5,887 bases of DNA from CAZTVF01 sp964616985 (GTDB lineage Bacteria > Planctomycetota > Phycisphaerae > SM23-33): positions 1 to 5,887 of the forward strand of contig CAZTVF010000193.1 of assembly GCA_964616985.1 (NCBI GenBank), written 5' to 3'. The notes beneath the pieces were generated by a model. That model was given only the letters and a program-made list of their open reading frames with translations. It ran no database searches and was not told the DNA's origin. Both the position numbers and the translations under genes were made by a program. This document shows, piece by piece, positions 1 to 5,340 of the stretch (position 1 is the first letter of the stretch; every line of letters starts with the position of its first letter).

Positions 1-60
1 GTCACTTGTTATTTATGCATCTCAGATTTGAATCTGCGATTTCGGATTGCGGATTTCCGC

Positions 61-74
61 CTGCCTTCAGGCAG
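61..74. repeat. Short hairpin CTGCCT-TC-AGGCAG
   Basis: Perfect 6-bp arms (61-66 and 69-74) enclose a 2-base centre. It lies just outside the left arm of the spaced inverted repeat. It is too weak, and lacks a U-run on either strand, to be called a terminator. Its CTGCC/GGCAG form resembles the CCCGCC/GGCGGG hairpins elsewhere in the window. Confidence 0.45.
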
Positions 75-194
75 TTTGCAGACTGCAGAGCGTCCGGCGC
101 CAGCCCGATCGCCGTCATCAGGCCCGGTCGAAGGGTAGGCGCTGTACTCCTGCTTCTATTCTCTGAGGCCTCGGAGCCATAGACGCAGGCATCC

Positions 195-212
195 TTCTTC
201 TTCTTCTTCTTC
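195..212. repeat. TTC microsatellite (6 units)
   Basis: Six perfect TTC triplets run from 195 to 212, directly after ATCC. On the minus strand this reads as GAA repeats. It accounts for a spurious lysine-rich open frame in this stretch. No function is inferred. Confidence 0.8.
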
Positions 213-308
213 AATCTTCGTGGCCGTCCGTGGGCGGCGACGGTTCAAGCGCACGCCTTCTCCACGACCCTCTTCAATCCGCAATCCGAAATCCGCAATC
301 CGCAATTC

Positions 309-683
309 TTATTCTCCGGTGCCCAGGGCCTTCTTTTCATGGGTCTTGGTGAGTGCGTCGAACGCCTCCTGGCGCGAGGTGAAGATGTCGATGATGCGGT
401 TCATCCGCACCAGCTCGAAGAACATTCGCACGGGTTTGCACTTGTCGCACAAGAGCTTGAGGTCGCCGCCGCCGGCGGCCAGCTTGCGGCGGCAGATCAG
501 GATCGCCCCCAGCCCCGAGCTGTCCACGAACCGCAGGTGGCTGATGTCCAGCACGACCCGCGAGTGGTTGTCCAGGACCGTCATCATCTCCTGCTTGAAC
601 TCCTGCGAGTTGCTCGCATCGATGAACTCGACCTTCGGCGTCACCACCGCGATGTTGTCCGCGAATTCCACCGACATCAGCAT
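309..683 (-). CDS. STAS-domain anti-sigma-factor antagonist (SpoIIAA/RsbV-like)
   Basis: This 124-residue protein is close to the usual length of a single-domain SpoIIAA/RsbV antagonist. The diagnostic loop is visible as VVLDISHLRFVDSSGLGAI (residues 43-61). In B. subtilis SpoIIAA the first serine of DSSGLG (Ser58) is the one phosphorylated, which corresponds here to Ser55. In this family the unphosphorylated protein binds a partner, classically an RsbW-type kinase, and phosphorylation releases it. The C-terminal part (residues 74-111) fits the remaining strand and helices of the fold. The protein is soluble with no signal peptide. The start at 683 is supported by AAGGAG six bases upstream; a Met at residue 3 is a less well-placed alternative. 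The gene follows the phosphatase/kinase fusion by 79 nt on the same strand, so it is the obvious substrate candidate and probably co-transcribed. Its true downstream target is not visible, as no sigma factor is present. Confidence 0.93.
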   Translation of the reverse strand: MLMSVEFADNIAVVTPKVEFIDASNSQEFKQEMMTVLDNHSRVVLDISHLRFVDSSGLGAILICRRKLAAGGGDLKLLCDKCKPVRMFFELVRMNRIIDIFTSRQEAFDALTKTHEKKALGTGE

Positions 684-689
684 GGGCTG

Positions 690-695
690 CTCCTT
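690..695 (-). promoter_or_regulatory. Ribosome binding site of the STAS gene
   Basis: The minus strand reads AAGGAG here, followed by a six-base spacer CAGCCC and the ATG ending at 683. This is a near-consensus Shine-Dalgarno site at good spacing. It favours the first ATG over the one two codons later and argues for independent initiation after the upstream stop at 763. Confidence 0.8.
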
Positions 696-762
696 ACAAG
701 CGGTTTCGAACCGGCGGGGCGTCTGGCCATCGGCCGCGCCCTCCGTCCCGGCCTCACCTTCC

Positions 763-2730
763 TCACTGCGGCGCGAAGCTCTTGCTCAGCACCACGCACG
801 CCTTGCCTTCGTCGCGCGGGAGGTAACGCACCTCGTCCACGCACTGCGCGATCATCGACAGGCCAAAGCCCCCGATGTGCGTCTCGCTGCTGCTCTTGGG
901 CGGCGCCGCGGCGGCCGGGTCGTACGGGTCGCCCCAGTGGTACAGCCGCAGGCGCAGCCAGTTGACGTACACCTCGGCCTCCAGCACGATCTTCTGGTCG
1001 GTCATACCATGGTAGGCGTGACGCATGATGTTGCTCACGGCCTCGTTGACGGCCAGTTCCAGGCGGCTGACGTCGTGCGGGTCCAGCGGCCGCACCTGCA
1101 TCCGCCGCGTCAGCTCGGCTACGAACACGCGAAGGCGGGCCAGTTCCGCCGGCCTGGAGCTGATCTCCAGCGTCGCCTGCGACAGCGGCGCGAGCTTGAC
1201 GTTCTTGATCTTGATGGCCACGCACGTCAGGTCGTCGGTCGGGCCGTCGGTGGTGGCGAACGAGATCAGTTCCATGATGATGCTGTCCAGCAGCGCCACC
1301 GGCTCGGGCCCCTTGCCCGCCGACACCAGGCCGGCCAGGCGGCGGATGCCGAACATCTGCTGGGCCTTGTTGCGGGCCTCGATCACGCCGTCGGAGTACA
1401 GCAGCAGCACGTCGCCTTCCTCCACCGCCACCGACACCTGGCGGTACACCTCGCCCTCGTCGCCGCCCAGGAACAGGTTGGGCCCCTGCAGCGGGCGGCA
1501 CTTGCCCGTCCGCGCGATGTAATGGATCGGCTTGGTGTGGCCGCAGTCCACGAATGTCAGCCGCCCCTGGCTGAGGTCCAGGCGGGCGTAGAAGGCCGTC
1601 ACGAAGCTGCCGATATCGATCAACTCGCGCGTGATGTTGCGATGCACCTGCGCCACGATGTCCTGCGGCTGCGGCAGGCCCGCGCCGTTGCCGTTGGAGA
1701 CCAGGTGCCCGATCGCGCGGAGGAAGTGGCTCTTGGTCGCCGCCCCCAGCAGCGCCGCCGGGATGCCCTTGCCCATCACGTCGGCCACCACGATGTCGAA
1801 GCAGTGGTCGTTGTGGCGGAAGAAGTCGTAGAAGTCCCCGTCCACCGCCTCCGACGGCACGGTGATCGCCGCGATCGACGCGCCTGGCACGTCCTCCGGC
1901 GGCCGCTGGAATAGCAGCATCTGCTGGATCTTGAACCCCGTCTCGGCCTCGCGCTGGCGGGCCGCGGCCAACTCGACCTCGGCCTTGCGGCGGCGCTCCT
2001 CGACGCCCAGGTTGTGCAGCGCCGCCGAGATGTCGGCCGCCACCTCGCTGAACAGCGCCTGCTCCTGCGCCTCGCCCACCAGCTGCGGCGGCATCGAGAC
2101 GGCCACCGCGCCGTACACCTGCCCGCCGTGGCCCAGGCGGGCCACCAGCGAGCCCGTGCCGCGGTACAGCGGCCCCAGCGTGCAGCCGGGGCAGTTGTGC
2201 CTGGGCCCCTCGACGACCAGGGCGTTCTCCTGCGCCAGCGCCTTGTGCATGCACGTCGGCAAGACGCCCTGGGCGACGTGTTCGATCACCCAGTTGAACT
2301 TCTCGCCCAGCCCTTCCTGCGCGCAGACGGGGGGGCCCCAGGGGCCCGCGAGCAGTGAAATCCACGCATTTCCATACGCCTTGCCGTTGACCAGGTCGCG
2401 GCAGATGCGGTGGATCATGTCCTGGCGGTCGGTGCCGCCGGCGATGGTCTGGTCCACGTTCCGCAGCGACGCCAGCACCAGGTTCAGGTGGCTGATCTTG
2501 CCCGCCGCCGCCCGCCGCCGCTCGTAGTGGCGCGCCATGAACGCCCCCAGCACGAAGAAGCACAGGAACGTCAGCAGCTTGCGGTACACCTCGTGGGCCG
2601 ACGGGTTCAGCAACGACTCCCGGAAGCTGTGCGTGCTCAAGAACAGCCATCGTTCGACGGACGTGTCCAGCAGCCAGCTGACCAAGCCCGTAAGAACGAA
2701 GAGGATAAGGATCTTGATCTCCGTCTTCAT
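763..2730 (-). CDS. Membrane GAF / SpoIIE-type phosphatase / RsbW-type ATPase fusion
   Basis: A 655-residue regulator. Two hydrophobic segments (about residues 6-21 and 51-67) suggest a membrane anchor. A GAF-like sensor follows (about 82-240), with NVDQTI, AWISLL, C180-P-G-C183 and YRGTGSLVARL. A charged helical linker (243-270) leads to a PP2C/SpoIIE Ser/Thr phosphatase (about 270-508): GDFYDFF with D299, ADVMGKG with D317, DCGH at 395-398, YSDG with D447, and PTDDLT with D500. These acidic positions match those expected to bind divalent metal. The C-terminus (about 520-653) is a GHKL ATPase of RsbW type: ELAVNEAVSNIMRHAY with E563 and N567, and GGFGL at 620-624. Inferred role: opposing dephosphorylation and phosphorylation of the downstream STAS protein. 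An in-frame TAG at 2740-2742 lies just upstream and the next Met is residue 65, so this start is well fixed; a weak AGGA lies at 2738-2741. The signal is unknown. Confidence 0.93.
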   Translation of the reverse strand: MKTEIKILILFVLTGLVSWLLDTSVERWLFLSTHSFRESLLNPSAHEVYRKLLTFLCFFVLGAFMARHYERRRAAAGKISHLNLVLASLRNVDQTIAGGTDRQDMIHRICRDLVNGKAYGNAWISLLAGPWGPPVCAQEGLGEKFNWVIEHVAQGVLPTCMHKALAQENALVVEGPRHNCPGCTLGPLYRGTGSLVARLGHGGQVYGAVAVSMPPQLVGEAQEQALFSEVAADISAALHNLGVEERRRKAEVELAAARQREAETGFKIQQMLLFQRPPEDVPGASIAAITVPSEAVDGDFYDFFRHNDHCFDIVVADVMGKGIPAALLGAATKSHFLRAIGHLVSNGNGAGLPQPQDIVAQVHRNITRELIDIGSFVTAFYARLDLSQGRLTFVDCGHTKPIHYIARTGKCRPLQGPNLFLGGDEGEVYRQVSVAVEEGDVLLLYSDGVIEARNKAQQMFGIRRLAGLVSAGKGPEPVALLDSIIMELISFATTDGPTDDLTCVAIKIKNVKLAPLSQATLEISSRPAELARLRVFVAELTRRMQVRPLDPHDVSRLELAVNEAVSNIMRHAYHGMTDQKIVLEAEVYVNWLRLRLYHWGDPYDPAAAAPPKSSSETHIGGFGLSMIAQCVDEVRYLPRDEGKACVVLSKSFAPQ

Positions 2731-2954
2731 CGCATAATCCTAGCGTCGGCCTTCGGTGAGCGGTCGGTATCAGTTCCGGGTGCCATGCCGAAGCGTCGCA
2801 CCGTTGCGACGCGCCGGCATGCCTCGCCCGAGCATGCCGCACCGTTCAAAACTCTGCAGGATCGCTCAGCGCCCGTCACTCGTGAAACGATGGGTGGCGG
2901 CTGGCAGCGCACTAGTCTATACGTCCCCGCCGCCCCCAAAGTGCAGCCCGCGGA
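2731..2954 (-). promoter_or_regulatory. Upstream/leader region of the phosphatase-kinase gene
   Basis: This non-coding stretch must hold the promoter or leader of the 763-2730 gene if transcription starts locally. I could not find a convincing -35/-10 pair; TATAGA on the minus strand near 2920 lacks a good partner at proper spacing. The clear structure is a pair of adjacent 8-bp-arm hairpins at 2793-2839, about 60 nt before the start codon. Open frames here on either strand have no family resemblance and run through repeats. Confidence 0.4.
2793..2839. repeat. Two adjacent hairpins in the leader of the phosphatase-kinase gene
   Basis: Hairpin one has arms GCGTCGCA (2793-2800) and TGCGACGC (2805-2812) with a CCGT loop. 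Hairpin two has arms CGGCATGC (2815-2822) and GCATGCCG (2832-2839) with a 9-base loop. Both are perfect and only two bases apart. On the minus strand they would sit in the 5' leader, with no U-run. They could be an RNA control element or a binding site, or simply another dispersed palindrome. Confidence 0.55.
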
Positions 2955-3057
2955 CCCGCCTGCGGCGGGAATGACAAATGACGAATGACAGAACCCCCAC
3001 GAATATGCCAAGTCGGTGCCACCCCCAAACTTGTTTGGGGGTGCGAACGCGGCACCG
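2955..3057 (+). repeat. Composite repeat unit, copy 1 (divergent middle)
   Basis: The unit begins with a CCCGCC-TGC-GGCGGG hairpin (2955-2969), followed by AATGACAAATGACGAATGAC. A divergent middle then leads to AAGTCGGTGCC and the perfect palindrome with arms CACCCCCAAAC (3020-3030) and GTTTGGGGGTG (3033-3043) around TT. An outer pair, CGGTGCC (3014-3020) and GGCACCG (3051-3057), frames the palindrome. The CCGAGGCTCAAGGAAC segment of fuller copies is absent. Confidence 0.8.
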
Positions 3058-3080
3058 AGGTCGTCGGCTACCACACAAAC

Positions 3081-3193
3081 GCGAACAGCAGAATGTCGAA
3101 CAAGGAACCGCAGAATGACGAAGTGAAGGCCGCTGCGGCGACGGTCCTTCCTTCGATATTCAATATTCCTTGTTCTGCGGTTCTTCTGTTCGC
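3081..3193. repeat. Long imperfect inverted repeat (MITE-like, 113 bp)
   Basis: The left arm (3081-3129) and the right arm (3146-3193) are imperfect reverse complements about 48 bp long with a 16-bp spacer. The outermost GCGAACAG (3081-3088) pairs with CTGTTCGC (3186-3193). GAACAAGGAA (3098-3107) pairs with the TTCCTTGTTC around 3167-3176. The inner GAAG-GAAGG end pairs with CCTTCCTTC. The element is non-coding and sits between two palindrome copies. The length and terminal matching resemble a non-autonomous snap-back element; I see no clear target-site duplication. Confidence 0.6.
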
Positions 3194-3238
3194 TGCTGTG
3201 CCGGCCTACGAATCCACAGCAAGCCCCATACCGAAAAC

Positions 3239-3299
3239 CGAAAAATGAGCCAGATCGGTGCCACCCCCAAACTTGTTTGGGGGTGCGAACAGTCACCGA
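3239..3299 (+). repeat. Composite repeat unit, copy 2 (3' part only)
   Basis: Only the distal part of the unit is present: CGAAAAATGAGCC, a CGGTGCC box, and the palindrome with arms at 3262-3272 and 3275-3285 around TT, then GCGAAC and CACCGA. It lies 35-95 bp past the methyltransferase stop on the minus strand, where the hairpin could act as a transcript-end structure. There is no immediate U-run, so it is not called a terminator. Confidence 0.8.
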
Positions 3300-3333
3300 C
3301 CCCGATTGGCGCGCAGGCCCCGGGCGTCGGACC

Positions 3334-4422
3334 TTATGTTCTCTCTGCCTCGGCTGGGCCGCCGGCAGGGGGGTAGCCCTCGACCTTCACCGCCCGCAGC
3401 GCCAGGAACATCGGGATCTCCTTGCGGCAGAGGTTCTCGGCCGCCCCGCGCGGGCCGCCCTCGCTGGTCTTGTGGCTGGGCCATTCCTCGATCGCGTCGA
3501 TCAGCAGCCCCGCGTGGCGGAGGTCCTTGGCGTACGCCTGCAGCGGCCGGTGGAACGTCCACGTGTAGTGCGTGGGGTCGCTGCCCGGATGCGTGTAGAT
3601 CGGCTCCTTCCGCGGCAGCAGGTATCGCTCCACGCGCCGGTACTGCACGTGGGCCTTGTCGTCCCAGCCCCACGACGTGGCCTTGGGCGCGCGGAAGCAC
3701 GGATGCATCATCACGATCACCAGCCGCCCCAGCGGCCGCAGGCACCGCGACACGCCGCGGAACACGGGCGCCAGCGGGTGGATGTTCTGGATGGCCAGCA
3801 TGCAGGCGGCGGCGTCGAACCGCGCCGCCGGCAGGATGTCCAGCTCGCGGGCGTCGGCCTTGAGGTACTGGATGGCCGGCTCGCTCCGCTCCCGCGCGAT
3901 GTGGATCAGCTCAGCCGCCGCGTCGATGCCGGTGACCTGCACGCCCAGACGGTGGAGGATGCGGCACAGCACGCCCTGGCCGCAGCCGACGTCGAGGGCC
4001 CGCTCGCCGGCCTGCATCGCCAGCATCCGCAGGATGCCCGGCAGCACGACGTGTCGCTGGTACTCGCTGCCTTCCTCGCCGACGAGTTGGTCGTACCACT
4101 CGGCCACGTCACCCCAGTCGGTGGGCGGGGCGCCGCCCGCCTGCGGCCCGCCGGCCTGCTTGTGGAACTTGCCCTGGCCGGGCGTCCCCTTGGCATGTGG
4201 CCCCTTGCCGTGGGGCGCCTTGCCATGCGGGGGGGTGCCCGGCGGGCCCTTGGCCTGCCGCTTGCCATGGGGCGCCTTGCCGTGTGGAGGCTTGTTATGC
4301 GAGCGCCCGCCGGGATGCTGATCGCCGGCCTGTTCATCATCGCCCGGCTTGCCCGGCGGGTTGGTCCGCCCGCCCTGCGCATCCGGCCGTCTCGGGTCCC
4401 ATGGGTTTTTCTGCGGTTCCAT
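3334..4422 (-). CDS. Class I SAM-dependent methyltransferase with repetitive N-terminal extension
   Basis: A 362-residue protein. Residues 1-100 form a low-complexity, basic, Pro/Gly/His/Lys-rich extension carrying PHGK at 46-49, 51-54, 65-68 and 70-73 and PHAK at 75-78. The catalytic part starts near DWGDVAEWYDQLVGEEGSEY (102-121). Motif I is LDVGCGQG (143-150), the SAM-binding glycine loop, followed by VTGIDAAAELI (163-173) with the acidic residue expected to hold the ribose. ADARELDI (189-196) and FDAAACMLAIQNI (202-214) cover the next strands. LRPLGRLVIVMMHPCF (228-243) matches the strand after the motif III region. The substrate cannot be read from sequence. The start is the first usable codon after an in-frame stop at 4483-4485 and has GAAGAGG upstream. 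The core is about 250 residues, typical of Methyltransf_11/25-type enzymes, so the extension is the oddity. It stands alone, separated by repeat-filled spacers on both sides. Confidence 0.9.
   Translation of the reverse strand: MEPQKNPWDPRRPDAQGGRTNPPGKPGDDEQAGDQHPGGRSHNKPPHGKAPHGKRQAKGPPGTPPHGKAPHGKGPHAKGTPGQGKFHKQAGGPQAGGAPPTDWGDVAEWYDQLVGEEGSEYQRHVVLPGILRMLAMQAGERALDVGCGQGVLCRILHRLGVQVTGIDAAAELIHIARERSEPAIQYLKADARELDILPAARFDAAACMLAIQNIHPLAPVFRGVSRCLRPLGRLVIVMMHPCFRAPKATSWGWDDKAHVQYRRVERYLLPRKEPIYTHPGSDPTHYTWTFHRPLQAYAKDLRHAGLLIDAIEEWPSHKTSEGGPRGAAENLCRKEIPMFLALRAVKVEGYPPAGGPAEAERT
4189..4287 (-). repeat. In-gene repeat encoding PHGK units
   Basis: The DNA coding for residues 46-78 of the methyltransferase is internally repeated. 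Positions 4205-4230 and 4262-4287 are 26-bp copies differing at three bases, 57 bp (19 codons) apart, and each encodes two PHGK units. The phase keeps the reading frame, so expansion or contraction by unit would be tolerated. Confidence 0.75.
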
Positions 4423-4426
4423 ATAT

Positions 4427-4433
4427 CCTCTTC
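4427..4433 (-). promoter_or_regulatory. Ribosome binding site of the methyltransferase
   Basis: The minus strand reads GAAGAGG, then ATAT, then the ATG ending at 4422. The purine-rich core is plausible but the four-base spacing is short. It supports the long start that includes the repetitive N-terminal extension. Confidence 0.5.
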
Positions 4434-4507
4434 GCTTCCTTCCTACTCTACCCTTCGCACCGCCGCCTGCCCATACCCATCGTCACTTAAACTTCCCTGC
4501 CCGCCTG

Positions 4508-4548
4508 CCCGCCTGCGGCGGGAATGGCCAAGGCCCGCCTGCGGCGGG
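4508..4548 (+). repeat. Two tandem CCCGCC-TGC-GGCGGG hairpins
   Basis: Identical 15-bp hairpins lie at 4508-4522 and 4534-4548, a 26-bp period. Each is followed by AATG-CCAAGG. The first is a bare hairpin-plus-tail; the second starts a longer composite unit. The preceding CCCGCCTG around 4499-4506 looks like a further half-copy. Confidence 0.8.
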
Positions 4549-4629
4549 AATGACCAAGGCCCAATGACAAATGACCAATGCCGAGGCTCAAGGAACAATG
4601 CCGAAATGAGCCAACTCGGTGCCACCCGG
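4534..4629 (+). repeat. Composite repeat unit, copy 3 (palindrome truncated)
   Basis: Order: hairpin 4534-4548, AATGACCAAGG and further CAATGAC words to 4580, CCGAGGCTCAAGGAACAATG (4581-4600), GAAATGAGCCAACTCGGTGCC, then a break after CCACC at 4626. There the palindrome of intact copies should continue; instead CGG joins directly to the next CCCGCC hairpin. Confidence 0.75.
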
Positions 4630-4730
4630 CCCGCCTTCGGCGGGAATGACCAAGGTCCAATGACTAATGACCAAGGATGAGCAAGGACGAACCACACGCC
4701 TGAATCTAGCCAAGTCGGTGCCACCCCCAG
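4630..4730 (+). repeat. Composite repeat unit, copy 4 (divergent middle, palindrome truncated)
   Basis: The hairpin here has a TTC centre (4630-4644) and is followed by AATGACCAAGGTCCAATGAC. The middle (about 4675-4710) differs from other copies and lacks CCGAGGCTC. The distal AAGTCGGTGCCACCCCCA returns, but the palindrome is cut after CACCCCCA and joined to the next CCCGCC hairpin at 4731. Confidence 0.7.
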
Positions 4731-4860
4731 CCCGCCTGCGGCGGGAATGACCAAGGACCAATGACAAATGACCAATGGCCGAGGCTCAAGGAACAACGCT
4801 GAAATGAGCCAACTCGGTGCCACCCCCAAACTTGTTTGGGGGTGCGAACGCGGCACCGAG
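4731..4860 (+). repeat. Composite repeat unit, copy 5 (complete)
   Basis: This is the most complete plus-oriented copy, about 130 bp. It has the hairpin (4731-4745), AATGACCAAGGACCAATGAC and related words (4746-4778), GCCGAGGCTCAAGGAAC, GAAATGAGCCAACTCGGTGC, the palindrome with arms 4821-4831 and 4834-4844 around TT, GCGAACGC, and the closing GGCACCGAG to 4860. The CTCGGTGCC and GGCACCGAG boxes pair outside the palindrome, giving a nested stem. Confidence 0.85.
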
Positions 4861-4878
4861 GTCATGCGCGTCCCCTCT

Positions 4879-4911
4879 GCAAATCGAACCCGGCAGCAAA
4901 TCGAACCCGGC
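4879..4911. repeat. 17-bp tandem duplication
   Basis: GCAAATCGAACCCGGCA at 4879-4895 is repeated at 4896-4911, the second copy lacking only the last base. A related GCAAAACGAACCCGGCC occurs at 5067-5083. On the minus strand it contains GGGTTCGATT, which recalls a tRNA T-loop, but the flanks do not form a tRNA. Confidence 0.7.
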
Positions 4912-4946
4912 GCCGGTGACGTCACTGTCGCCGCCCCGCATTTCCT

Positions 4947-5026
4947 CAGCCCAACGGGCTGGCATCCTGGAGCCCGGGGCGCAGCCCCGGGTTCCGGAAT
5001 GCGGCATCCCCAAGCCCTGCAAGGGC
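4947..5026 (+). repeat. Multi-hairpin element, copy A
   Basis: Three hairpins lie in a row. CAGCCC-AAC-GGGCTG is at 4947-4961. A strong stem spans 4969-4995, with CCCGGGGC (4973-4980) and GCCCCGGG (4984-4991) around GCA, extended outward to 12 pairs including one wobble. GCCCT-GCA-AGGGC is at 5014-5026. The joint GGCTGGCATCCTGGAGCCC between the first two matches, in reverse orientation and with two mismatches in the 15-bp core, the joint of the element at 5286-5340. It is non-coding. It could be folded RNA or a DNA-level mobile repeat. Confidence 0.7.
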
Positions 5027-5285
5027 GCAATACACATGCGTGGATTTGACCCACGTCTCGGGTCTGGCAAAACGAACCCGGCCAGCAGGCAAGCGTTTGC
5101 CCTACCGTTCCGCGGACCAGCAATCTCCCGCGGGCCGTGTTGCCGCCTTCGGCACGGACGCATATGACGACATGCACTGTTCTCAAAGGACGAGAACAGT
5201 ACGCGATCGCAATGGCCACGGCTTGTCTTCGTCCGCGGTCTCCTATTGCGCTCTTACAGAGCTTGTCGAGTCTCTATATCAGGTA
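5027..5285. other. Unique-looking centre of the repeat array
   Basis: No gene is supported: open frames on both strands have arbitrary composition and extend into repeats. Small hairpins are visible at 5039-5055 (CGTGG and CCACG arms), 5141-5154 (TGCCG and CGGCA arms) and, most clearly, 5176-5200. The remainder shows nothing I recognise. Confidence 0.5.
5176..5200. repeat. Perfect 9-bp inverted repeat
   Basis: ACTGTTCTC (5176-5184) and GAGAACAGT (5192-5200) are exact reverse complements with a 7-base loop, AAAGGAC. It lies near the centre of the mirror-image array. No U-run follows on either strand, so a terminator is unlikely; a protein-binding dyad or chance hairpin remains possible. Confidence 0.6.
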
Positions 5286-5340
5286 CCCAGGGCGTCGCTG
5301 CGCTCGCCCTGGGCTATAGGATGCCAGCCTTTCAGGCTGG
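5286..5340 (-). repeat. Multi-hairpin element, copy B (inverted)
   Basis: The first stem has arms CCCAGGGCG (5286-5294) and CGCCCTGGG (5305-5313) around a 10-base loop. The second has CCAGCCT (5324-5330) and AGGCTGG (5334-5340) around TTC. Read on the minus strand, the order and joint (GGCATCCTATAGCCC) match copy A at 4947-4995. Stem sequences differ but remain complementary. Confidence 0.7.

Larger units (their letters stand above)
36..296. repeat. Spaced inverted repeat of ATCCGCAATCCGAA-type words
   Basis: Positions 36-55 read GCGATTTCGGATTGCGGATT. Positions 276-296 are its reverse complement with a single extra G. The right arm continues to 307 with further CCGCAATCCGCAATT words. The arms are about 220 bp apart and the interior shows no gene. 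The right arm ends only two bases before the STAS stop codon (309-311), so the repeat abuts the gene without entering it. The words resemble low-complexity dispersed repeats, but whether the arms form one element or two independent insertions cannot be decided here. Confidence 0.6.
1..308. other. Intergenic region downstream of the STAS gene
   Basis: No convincing gene is present. The one open frame here, read leftwards from about 214, begins with a run of lysines produced only by the TTC tract and has no family features, so it is not called. The stretch holds a spaced inverted repeat (36-55 and 276-296), a small hairpin (61-74), a TTC tract (195-212) and a near-palindrome, CTCTGAGGCCTCGGAG, at 161-176. 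The middle part, roughly 80-160, shows nothing I recognise. No hairpin followed by a U-run is visible as a terminator for the STAS gene. Confidence 0.6.

Noticed and set aside
220..1914. 564-residue plus-strand open frame
   Set aside because: It lies antisense to both the STAS and the phosphatase-kinase genes, with His/Arg/Gln-rich arbitrary composition and no recognisable domain.
677..2842. Long 721-residue open frame on the minus strand overlapping the phosphatase-kinase gene
   Set aside because: It is a different frame of the same strand, Arg/Gly/Pro-rich and without domains, an expected by-product of high GC. The overlapped frame carries all SpoIIE and GHKL motifs.
2900..2935. Promoter with TATAGA as -10 for the phosphatase-kinase gene
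   Set aside because: No acceptable -35 box lies at 16-18 bp, and it would leave a leader of nearly 200 nt; not supportable from sequence alone.
3262..3285. Rho-independent terminator for the methyltransferase
   Set aside because: The hairpin is strong and well placed, but the nearest T-run on that strand is about 17 bases away and the same palindrome occurs at sites unrelated to gene ends.
3277..4680. 467-residue plus-strand open frame
   Set aside because: It is antisense to the methyltransferase and extends into repeats; the composition is arbitrary.
4879..4911. tRNA 3' half, from GGGTTCGATT on the minus strand
   Set aside because: The bases either side of the T-loop-like word do not pair, and no anticodon or acceptor arm is present; the word is a tandem duplication.
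4916..4925. Perfect palindrome GTGACGTCAC as an operator
   Set aside because: It is only 10 bp, occurs once and is far from any start codon; it may be chance in GC-rich DNA.
4443..5219. 258-residue minus-strand open frame across the repeat array
   Set aside because: Much of it is translated repeat (for example runs like WSLVIPAAGG), with no domain and no good ribosome site; it is treated as non-coding.
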